Below are positions 16,886-23,048 of a stretch of 23,048 nucleotides of DNA, piece after piece. Made by a program: the position numbers and the translations under genes. Below the pieces are notes generated by a model. The model ran no database searches. It was not told the origin of the DNA and was given only the letters and a program-made list of their open reading frames with translations. Numbering within the stretch: position 1 is the stretch's first letter; each line of letters opens with the position of its first letter. The stretch is from Bog-159 sp035541265 (lineage in GTDB: Bacteria; Acidobacteriota; Terriglobia; Bryobacterales; Bryobacteraceae), in NCBI GenBank assembly GCA_035541265.1, contig DATKNQ010000284.1, positions 1 to 23,048 of the forward strand. The letters run 5' to 3'.

Positions 16886-17965
16886 ATGGCAGAACCTGTA
16901 AACACTTATCGATATCTCACCTTCCTGGGAACGCGCTGGCGGTTCATCGCTGCATCGTGTCTGGTCTCCGTAATGCTGGCACTGGGTGTGAGTCTGTGGC
17001 GGGCGAAACAGTACACCGCCACCTGCCGCATCCTGATTGAGCCCCCGGCCGGCACGGACATTCGCAGCGCCCTCGGCGTCAGTCCGATATACCTGGAATC
17101 GCTCAAGACTTACGAACACTTCGCGGGCAGCGATAGCCTCTTTCTGCGGGCACTGAGTCAGTTTGGATTACGGCAGCGATTTCCGGACCGGCCAGTCGAG
17201 TCGCTTAAGGCCAGCATCCTGCGGATCGGCATGGTGCGAGACACCAAGATCCTGGAGATCAAAGTCACGCTGCCGGATCCGAAGACCGCGCAGGCATTCG
17301 CCCTCTATCTGGCGGAGGAAACCGTGAAGTTGAGCCGGTCCGTGGATCAGGAAGCCGATCAGGATCTCTCGCAAGCCATCGAGAAGCAGCAAAGCGAGGC
17401 GCAGGCGCGCCTGGACCGCTGCGAGGCGGCCTGGACGCGCGAACTCGCCGGGCAACCGATCGACCAACTGCAACAGCAAATCCAGAACGACGGCGAATTG
17501 CAGGCCAGCCTGGAGCGCCAATTGCTACGCGGCGAGGTGGATGCATCGGAAGGGCAACCGTCCGGCGAAGACATGCTGCGCAAGCAACTGGGCCAAGTCG
17601 GGCGCGATCTGTCAGCAGCGCAATCGCTGCTGGCGCGCCGTATGGCGGAGCGCGAGCGGCTTGCGGCCGAGCGCGATGCCAGCCAGGAGGCGTTCACCCT
17701 GGTGCAGACGCGCCTTGCCCAGGTCCGCTCCGATCGCGGCTACCGCAGCGAGCGTTTGAAAATCATCGATCCCGGGATTGTACCTGAGAGGCCGTCGGCT
17801 CCGAACATTCCGTTGAATGTGATCGCGGCGATGATGTTCGGGTTGGTCATTCCTGTAATCTATCTCAGCCTGGAACTGAGTTACCGGACTCAGCGCATGC
17901 ACGCCGCAACAGTCGTGGCGGCCACCAGAACGCTGCGGCCCACCGGCACCGGCCGCGATGAGTGA
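16886..17965 (+). CDS. Wzz/GumC-type polysaccharide co-polymerase (chain-length protein)
   Basis: 359 aa. The first membrane helix is at about 18-37 (WRFIAASCLVSVMLALGVSLW), followed by KQYTATCRILIEPP, the standard beta-strand of the Wzz domain (PF02706). A periplasmic region with a long coiled coil spans about 130-290. The Pro-rich PERPSAPNIPLN then leads into the second helix (AAMMFGLVIPVIYLSLEL). It lacks a cytoplasmic BY-kinase domain. Such proteins set glycan length and work with a Wzy polymerase, which here is encoded by the next gene and overlaps this one by 8 nt. No strong ribosome binding site precedes ATG 16886. Confidence 0.9.
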   Translation: MAEPVNTYRYLTFLGTRWRFIAASCLVSVMLALGVSLWRAKQYTATCRILIEPPAGTDIRSALGVSPIYLESLKTYEHFAGSDSLFLRALSQFGLRQRFPDRPVESLKASILRIGMVRDTKILEIKVTLPDPKTAQAFALYLAEETVKLSRSVDQEADQDLSQAIEKQQSEAQARLDRCEAAWTRELAGQPIDQLQQQIQNDGELQASLERQLLRGEVDASEGQPSGEDMLRKQLGQVGRDLSAAQSLLARRMAERERLAAERDASQEAFTLVQTRLAQVRSDRGYRSERLKIIDPGIVPERPSAPNIPLNVIAAMMFGLVIPVIYLSLELSYRTQRMHAATVVAATRTLRPTGTGRDE

Positions 17966-19370
17966 CGTGGCGCGGCCACGTCCCTGGCATCTCGCCGCGC
18001 CGCTGTTGGCGGGCGCTTATGCGGCGGCGATCGCACTAGCTCCGAGACCGGCAGTAGGGCTGGCGCTCGCCGCGCCCCTGGTCGTAGTTCCGTTGACTTA
18101 CTGGGCAATCCTGAAGCGCGACCAATGGCTGATTCTCTTATTCGCAACCGCGCTGTTGCTTCCTCCACTACCTTTGGGACTCGGAGACTCCGGGCCGCAC
18201 CCCGCGGTGATCTGCGTGATGCTCGGACTGGTGGACGGAGCACTCAGTCTCAGTCGCTGGCGCATCAAGCCAGCTCCGCTGAATCGTGCCTTCACGATCT
18301 TCTTCCTCATCCTGCTGGCGAGTTCCGCGGAGGCGTTCGTCTATTCGGGCACGCGAGTGGGCATCGGCAGCTTGATGCGCGTCATCCTGTTCGGCGTTTC
18401 GATCTACGTGTTCTTGTTTGCAGCCTACGGGCCGAACGCTTCGAAAGATCCGGCCGCGCAAACCCGTCTGCTGTTCTGGTTCGCAACAGCTTCCGCATTG
18501 TTCGCTTGTGTGGATTTCTATTTCCAGTTTCCAGCGCCCGCGGGCTTCGGCCCGCAGTATGTTTGGCTGAGATCTGGTGTGTATCGGCGTGCCCAGGGCC
18601 TGTTTTACGAAGCCAGCACCTTAGGGAACTTCTGCGCATTCTTTCTCACTATGATTGCCGCGGCATTACTCGCGCCGCGCGGGCTGTGTCCGGTATCGCG
18701 GCGCGTCTTATTGCCCGGCGGAGTGATCTTTGCGGCAGCACTGGTGCTCTCGTATTCGCGTGGATCTCTGCTGAACGTGCTGACCGCGATCGCCGTGCTG
18801 GTATTTCTGAATCGCTCTCGCATTCGCTTGGGCCGGTTCATCCTTGGGTTGATTACCGCCTCGGTAGCGGCCTTACTGGCCGTCGGGACGCTCCTGCCGT
18901 CATTCGTCGCGGCGTACAGGATGCGAGTGACTACGTCGGTCCAGTATGCGTTCTCGGCCACGGAAGGACTGCTTTCCGGCCGCGTAGCAAGTTGGCGCAA
19001 GATCCTAGACTTTCTGGCGCAGCATCCCTGGCATTTAATATCCGGGATCGGGTACAAGACCCTACCTTACTCGGATTACCTGGGCGGCACCGTCATCCCG
19101 GATAACATGTATCTCAGTCTGCTGGCGGAGACCGGCGTAGTGGGCCTGATCGCTTTCGTCTCGCTGAATGTCGAGATCCTGCGCGCGGCCCGGCGCGCAA
19201 CTTATTCGGCGAATCCGGCAGGCAGGTTTTATGGCGGCTGGATCTACGCTTTTTGGATTGGTGAGTTAGTCCAGATGTTTACCGGGGACCTACTGACTTA
19301 TTGGCGGATCTTACCGATCTATTTCTGGGTCCTCGCCATCTCCATTCGGCATGAACATACTTTGTCTTGA
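17958..19370 (+). CDS. Wzy-like O-antigen/exopolysaccharide polymerase
   Basis: 470 aa, with about eleven or twelve hydrophobic segments. The C-terminal half has the O-antigen ligase/polymerase pattern: SYSRGSLLNVLTAIAV, GRVASWRKILDFLAQHPWHL (the R and the long periplasmic loop), GIGYKTLPYS and DNMYLSLLAETGVVGLIAF. It polymerises or ligates repeat units of a lipid-linked glycan at the periplasmic face. Its ATG lies 8 nt inside the end of the co-polymerase gene and its own end overlaps the glycosyltransferase start by 20 nt, so the three form a tight translational unit. Confidence 0.88.
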   Translation: MSDVARPRPWHLAAPLLAGAYAAAIALAPRPAVGLALAAPLVVVPLTYWAILKRDQWLILLFATALLLPPLPLGLGDSGPHPAVICVMLGLVDGALSLSRWRIKPAPLNRAFTIFFLILLASSAEAFVYSGTRVGIGSLMRVILFGVSIYVFLFAAYGPNASKDPAAQTRLLFWFATASALFACVDFYFQFPAPAGFGPQYVWLRSGVYRRAQGLFYEASTLGNFCAFFLTMIAAALLAPRGLCPVSRRVLLPGGVIFAAALVLSYSRGSLLNVLTAIAVLVFLNRSRIRLGRFILGLITASVAALLAVGTLLPSFVAAYRMRVTTSVQYAFSATEGLLSGRVASWRKILDFLAQHPWHLISGIGYKTLPYSDYLGGTVIPDNMYLSLLAETGVVGLIAFVSLNVEILRAARRATYSANPAGRFYGGWIYAFWIGELVQMFTGDLLTYWRILPIYFWVLAISIRHEHTLS

Positions 19371-20457
19371 CCAGTTCAGCGACCTGGGCGGCGCGCAACG
19401 CTGCCTGCTGGATCTGCTGCCGGCGTTAGTTCGACGTGGCTGGAATGTCCAGGTGGCCGCTCCCGGCAATGGCGAGCTACTGCGTCGAGCGGCCGCAGCC
19501 GGCGCCACGCCGGACTCGATTCACTGCGGCCCTTATTCTTCCGGCAAAAAAACACCCGGTGACGTGGCGCGCTTCGCGGTAGAGACGCCGCGACTGGCCG
19601 GCGAGATTGCGAGACTCGCGCGGCGTTGCGCCGCGGATCTGATTTACGTCAACGGGCCGCGACTGCTGCCCGCCGTGGCAATCGGTGCGCGAGGCGGCCG
19701 CAGAGTGTTGTTCCACGCTCACAGCCGGCTCGATGGGTACACGTTACGATTAGCGGGTCGCTCACTTGCCATGAGACATGCATCTGTGGCAGCGTCATGC
19801 CGTTTCGCGGGTTCGCCGCTGCTGCCCTATCTGGGCGAACGCGGATTTCGCGTGGTGTACAACGGCGTGTCTCCGATGCTGTCTGTTCGACCGGCTCACA
19901 ATCTAGCTGAGCTACGCGCCGGCGTGATTGGCCGCATCTCACCCGAGAAAGGTCAGGCGGACTTTCTCCGGGCGGCACGCATCGTTTACCGCGAGTTGCC
20001 TCAGTCGCGCTTCGTGATCTGTGGCGCGCCGCTCTTTGGAGACCCGAAGGCTTCACGCTATCAAGAAGAGCTTCGACGGCTCGCAGTAGACTTACCCGTT
20101 GAATTCACCGGCTGGACCGACAATGTGCCTGGTGTGCTTGACACGCTCGACCTACTGGTAGTACCGTCCAGCGCCGTGGATGCTACACCGCGGGTGATCC
20201 TGGAGGCATTCGCGGCCGGAGTACCGGTGATGGCGTTCGCATCGGGCGGGATTCCAGAGATGATCGAGCCGGGAGTAACCGGTTTCCTGGTCGACCAGCG
20301 CTCACCAGAACCTTTGGCCACGACGATGCTTGAACTGCTCGGCCAACCATGCCGGATGCGGGAGACCGCGGGACGCGCGCGCATGAACGCCTGCAATGAC
20401 TTCAGCCTGGAGCGGTATCAGGAGGAGATGATTGCGGCAATCGAAGCGGCGCTGTGA
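19351..20457 (+). CDS. GT4-family glycosyltransferase
   Basis: A GT-B enzyme of 368 aa. The N-terminal domain begins MNILCLDQFSDLGGAQRCLLDL, the usual nucleotide-binding loop of GT4 enzymes, with FHAHSR near the acceptor side. The C-terminal domain has VIGRISPEKGQADFLRAARI, GAPLFG, FTGWTDNVPGVLDTLDLLV and the donor-binding EX7E region RVILEAFAAGVPVMAFASGG with IPEMIEPGVTGFLV. It transfers a sugar from a nucleotide donor to a lipid-linked or glycan acceptor at the cytoplasmic face. Third gene of the + strand polysaccharide unit. Its last 56 nt overlap the 3' end of the convergent fusion gene. Confidence 0.93.
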   Translation: MNILCLDQFSDLGGAQRCLLDLLPALVRRGWNVQVAAPGNGELLRRAAAAGATPDSIHCGPYSSGKKTPGDVARFAVETPRLAGEIARLARRCAADLIYVNGPRLLPAVAIGARGGRRVLFHAHSRLDGYTLRLAGRSLAMRHASVAASCRFAGSPLLPYLGERGFRVVYNGVSPMLSVRPAHNLAELRAGVIGRISPEKGQADFLRAARIVYRELPQSRFVICGAPLFGDPKASRYQEELRRLAVDLPVEFTGWTDNVPGVLDTLDLLVVPSSAVDATPRVILEAFAAGVPVMAFASGGIPEMIEPGVTGFLVDQRSPEPLATTMLELLGQPCRMRETAGRARMNACNDFSLERYQEEMIAAIEAAL

Positions 20458-22831
20458 CAAGCTCCGTGCGTTCGCCCGGCAGGGCGCGGAAGGCGACGGC
20501 CGCGATGGCGGCTAATCCGGCCGCGCAGGCCAGCATGGCCGAATATCCGAACTTAGCGATGGCCGCTCCGCCGGCGAACGAAGCTATGAACTGCGCGCCG
20601 AAGGCGACTAACATCATCAGCGCCGAGGCGCCTGTGCGCTCCTGATCGCGCACGCGATCCATCAACAGGGTATTGACTCCCGGTTCGCTCATCCACTGGC
20701 AAGACGTGTAAGCCATGAAAACAGCGATCGTGGCCCAGCCCACCGGTCCGGAGGCCAGACCGCCGAGAGCCAGGGCAGTCGCCAGTAGCATGGCAGCCGT
20801 GCCGCTCACCAGGCCCATCTTGCGGAGTATGACCGGAGCCAGGGTGAGCGCGCCAACCTGCGCCAGTTGCGATCCCGACAGGATCAAGCCGATCTTCTCG
20901 ACCGGCGTATGCAGGCTCGCAAAAAACGTGGCGAAGAATGGATTGAACGCTCCAGTGGCCAGGTTCCAAACAGCCCATACCATCAGGAACTGAACAACGA
21001 AGCGGTTGCGCGGGTAGAGCTTGGCGCCTTCAGCCGGCGCGGGCCCTATCCGCAAGCGCGCCGCGGGCCAGAGAGCTGCTCCTACAAGTCCGCATGCGGC
21101 CAACATGGCGGGACGTTTACCGCCAAGTAAGTGGGGTAAGTGGCCACCCAGCCAGTTACCGAAGATACCGAGAGAGATGGAAATGGTAGTTGAGATGCTG
21201 AAGCCGGAGGCACGCGATTGGTCACTCGTCAGGCGGGCAATGGCGGGGGCCAGCGCCACGGCATATAGCGAGAATGCGATGCCATGCAAGAAGGCTAGCG
21301 CGAGGAGTGGCGTCCGGCCAACCGGGAGCAAGCGCGCTGCCGAGATCAGACCCACGGCGGCGAATGAAACCAGCAGGAGTTTGCCCAGACCCCAGCGCCG
21401 CGCCAGCGCAGCCGAGGGCAGAATGGCTACGACCATGCCGGCAGTCGACGCGCTCGACACCTGTCCCACAAAATCCTCGCGAAATCCGAGGTCGAGCAGA
21501 TACAGGTTGTACAGCAACACGAAGATAAACATGCCCAGCACAAAGAACGAGCTGGATCCCAAGAAGAGCCAGAACCCCGCGGTCAGCCCACTCGATCGCA
21601 TTCGCCAGTGGAACCCGCTTTGGAGTAACGCCGAGAACGCGCGGAGGTGGAAGATGGTGCGCCTGCCAAGGAAGCGCGCGGTGCGGGCGTATTTCAGGAT
21701 GCGCCGGCCGAGGGTCAGCTCGTTGCGCGGGATACAGACTGCGTCCACCGGGCCCGGCAAAAGCGTAGGTAATACGCGACGGCGCGCCACGGCCAGTTTG
21801 TCACGGGTGGAATCGAGCAGGGCCAGGTGCAGCCACAATTCATCTTTGTTGGGGTGAAGCTCCGAGTCTAGCGGCGAGAACGCAAAGGTCTCGAACCACT
21901 CGGTAATTCGCGGCGGCAATGCGGCGACTTCGGTCCCGGCTACGGGACCCAGCGCGCACGCGAACCACGCCCGGGACAAGCAAAACGCAATTGCCTCCAG
22001 CCGCCGCAATTCCGGCGCGTGTAAGTCGCGCCAGCTATTCCAGAACAGCGCATCCGACGCATGGCGTTCCAGAAATGACGCCAGCTCGTAGACGTGACAC
22101 GCGCGCACGCTGCCTCGCAACAGATGACGCAATAAATGCAGCGCGGCGTAGCCCAGCGCATCCACCGTGTCGAGCGCGTGGCCGCGCCGGCGTATCCAGA
22201 ATTCGTCGAGGCCCGGTAGACGCAAGCGCTCGGTGACCTCGTCCCAGAATTGATAGTGGACCTCGATCGCCAGCGGGATTTCCGGATCGAAGTAACTGCC
22301 GCCGTGCCACTCCCATCCGGTTTTGAGAATCAGAGCCGGCAGGTGATCGGTCGGGTGGGCGTGACGCTTCTCGATCGGTTCGTAGCCGCGATCGATGAGT
22401 AACTCCCAGGCGCGGCGGGCATCTGGCAGTGGGCAGAACAGATCCAGATCGTGCTGGGCACGCAGACGTGGGTCGGAAACAAAATGGGGCGATTGCGTTG
22501 TGCCCTTCAGGAAGATGTACGGGAGGCCGGCGGCGGTGAGCCAGGCGTCTACCTGCTCCTGGAGCGCGCGCACGCGTTCGAGGCGCTCGGTGTTTTCGGC
22601 CAGGTTTTGTGCGATGCGATCACGGACCCATTCGGGTAGGGCGCTGCGTGCGGCTTCGCCGAACAACAGCGTGAGAGAGGAACGATCGGCAAAGTCCAGG
22701 AGTTCGCGCCATGGCAGGTCCGGCTGGGAGAGATCGGAGTGATCGCCTTCGGGGAACTGCATCGCTTTGATTAGGGCGGCCTGCGAGGCCGCCGGCAGGC
22801 TGCGAGCCTGCCCCACTCGGTTAGAAGTCAT
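20402..22831 (-). CDS. Fusion: predicted nucleotidyltransferase (NTP_transf_5 type) + MFS transporter
   Basis: 809 aa from ATG 22831, or 786 aa from ATG 22762. Residues about 30-400 form an uncharacterised nucleotidyltransferase of the PF14907 type: FLKGT (107-111), the metal-binding pair D128-L-D130 in AQHDLDLF, and IEVHYQF (189-195), followed by a helical region with LHLLRHLL and VYELASFLERH. Residues from about 415 to 790 are a 12-helix MFS transporter (starting TAGFWLFLGSSSFFVLGMFI; RRWGLGKLLLVSF at the loop 2-3 position). There is no stop or frameshift between the halves. The start is uncertain: 22831 overlaps the receptor gene by 11 nt and two palindromes fall within codons 7-19, while 22762 avoids both; neither has a good ribosome binding site. 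The C-terminal 56 nt overlap the GT4 gene. The location suggests a polysaccharide or lipid-intermediate role, but the substrate is unknown. Confidence 0.85.
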   Translation of the reverse strand: MTSNRVGQARSLPAASQAALIKAMQFPEGDHSDLSQPDLPWRELLDFADRSSLTLLFGEAARSALPEWVRDRIAQNLAENTERLERVRALQEQVDAWLTAAGLPYIFLKGTTQSPHFVSDPRLRAQHDLDLFCPLPDARRAWELLIDRGYEPIEKRHAHPTDHLPALILKTGWEWHGGSYFDPEIPLAIEVHYQFWDEVTERLRLPGLDEFWIRRRGHALDTVDALGYAALHLLRHLLRGSVRACHVYELASFLERHASDALFWNSWRDLHAPELRRLEAIAFCLSRAWFACALGPVAGTEVAALPPRITEWFETFAFSPLDSELHPNKDELWLHLALLDSTRDKLAVARRRVLPTLLPGPVDAVCIPRNELTLGRRILKYARTARFLGRRTIFHLRAFSALLQSGFHWRMRSSGLTAGFWLFLGSSSFFVLGMFIFVLLYNLYLLDLGFREDFVGQVSSASTAGMVVAILPSAALARRWGLGKLLLVSFAAVGLISAARLLPVGRTPLLALAFLHGIAFSLYAVALAPAIARLTSDQSRASGFSISTTISISLGIFGNWLGGHLPHLLGGKRPAMLAACGLVGAALWPAARLRIGPAPAEGAKLYPRNRFVVQFLMVWAVWNLATGAFNPFFATFFASLHTPVEKIGLILSGSQLAQVGALTLAPVILRKMGLVSGTAAMLLATALALGGLASGPVGWATIAVFMAYTSCQWMSEPGVNTLLMDRVRDQERTGASALMMLVAFGAQFIASFAGGAAIAKFGYSAMLACAAGLAAIAAVAFRALPGERTELVTAPLRLPQSSPPDTAPG
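22775..22812. repeat. Two adjacent perfect palindromes (REP-like element)
   Basis: GGCGGCCTGCGAGGCCGCC (22775-22793) and GGCAGGCTGCGAGCCTGCC (22794-22812) are two 19-nt units in direct succession. Each has an 8-bp perfect stem and the same GCG loop. The units differ at only a few stem positions, and in each case both sides of the stem change together, so pairing is kept. They lie just after the receptor gene's stop and at the start of the fusion gene. There is no T-run, so a simple rho-independent terminator is unlikely; a mobile REP-type element or an mRNA-stabilising 3' hairpin is more plausible. Confidence 0.8.
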
Positions 22832-23048
22832 AGCGCAGGGCGAATTGCAAACGGCGCGGATTGCCGACGCCTAGAAGTCCGCCGAAAAACGGCGCTCCAA
22901 AATCGGCATAGCCACCTGGCACTCCCCAATTCGGATGATTGAAGATGTTGAATGCCTCGGCGCGGAACTCCACGGCTCCACGCTCGCGTATCTGGAAGTG
23001 ACGATGCAGCGCCATATCGAAGATGTTGTTGCCCGGCCCGTTCACGAT
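22821..23048 (-). CDS. TonB-dependent receptor, C-terminal end (partial)
   Basis: Only the last 75 or so codons are in the window; the frame is open to the right-hand edge. The sequence reads NGPGNNIFDMALHRHFQI, then VEFRAEAFNIFNHPNWG, and ends NPRRLQFALRYDF. The final strands with a terminal Phe are an outer-membrane beta-barrel C-terminus, and the AEAFNIFNHPNWG motif is typical of the Oar-like, carboxypeptidase-regulatory-domain TonB-dependent receptors that are very numerous in Acidobacteria. Probably takes up oligosaccharides or other large ligands (family knowledge). The stop (TAA, 22821-22823) is followed by the palindrome pair. Confidence 0.88.
   Translation of the reverse strand: MVNGPGNNIFDMALHRHFQIRERGAVEFRAEAFNIFNHPNWGVPGGYADFGAPFFGGLLGVGNPRRLQFALRYDF

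Noticed and set aside
18125..19105. A 326-codon + strand open frame
   Set aside because: It lies wholly inside the Wzy-like gene in another frame and reads as Arg/Ser/Gly-rich low-complexity sequence without any family motif.
21021..21857. A 278-codon + strand open frame opposite the fusion gene
   Set aside because: Antisense shadow: no motif, Ala/Arg/Ser-rich, and overlapping an MFS domain with clear membrane helices on the other strand.
22775..22812. Palindromes as a rho-independent terminator
   Set aside because: Strong GC stems but no following T-run on either strand; two back-to-back 3-nt-loop hairpins fit a REP-type element better.

Overview
The window looks like a piece of an Acidobacteriota chromosome, most likely from the Bryobacterales/Solibacter lineage. 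The evidence is the GC-rich coding style (about 60% by eye), a secreted protein of the Solibacter-expanded TIGR03437 family, the C-terminus of an Oar-like TonB-dependent receptor with the acidobacterial ending (motif AEAFNIFNHPNWG, final residue F), and a Tat-exported Gfo/Idh/MocA oxidoreductase. I saw no rRNA, tRNA, CRISPR array, insertion sequence or phage gene. Genes are tightly packed, with several ATGA overlaps and convergent genes that touch or overlap at their 3' ends.

Layout. (1) 1-3127 (+): two tandem KdpD sensor-domain/Usp proteins without the membrane and kinase parts of classical KdpD, the first diverged and cut by the window edge, then a secreted helical-repeat protein. (2) 3129-6619 (-): an L-lactate permease gene translationally coupled to a CstA/BtsT-type peptide or pyruvate carrier, probably a C3-acid uptake operon. 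(3) 6620-7129: a gene-poor stretch with the first 27 or so codons of a HicB-type antitoxin gene, otherwise decayed. (4) 7130-8598 (-): O-methyltransferase, 71-aa membrane protein, stand-alone receiver domain and a 60-aa Cys-rich protein. (5) 8696-9762: rpmB (L28) facing a ytxG/ytxH-like stress pair. (6) 9851-11021 (+): recX and an exported methyltransferase. (7) 10985-13509 (-): thioredoxin-fold [2Fe-2S] ferredoxin, APH-fold kinase, and Tat-exported oxidoreductase. (8) 13661-14114 (+): a broken Kdo hydroxylase gene with a frameshift, an in-frame stop and an internal deletion. (9) 14120-14938 (-): TIGR03437 protein. (10) 15002-22831: a surface-polysaccharide region with a WaaL/Wzy-like ligase with TPRs (-), then Wzz-like co-polymerase, Wzy-like polymerase and GT4 glycosyltransferase (+, overlapping genes), and facing them an unusual fusion of a predicted nucleotidyltransferase (NTP_transf_5 type) to an MFS transporter. 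(11) 22821-23048 (-): end of a TonB-dependent receptor, with two adjacent perfect palindromes between it and the body of the fusion gene.

How the parts relate: the polysaccharide genes probably make and export a lipid-linked glycan. The dead Kdo hydroxylase nearby suggests this strain has lost, or supplies from elsewhere, one modification of the LPS inner core. The strongest candidate for something undescribed is the nucleotidyltransferase-MFS fusion, followed by the tandem kinase-less KdpD proteins. All function calls come from reading translations and motifs by eye; no database search was possible.
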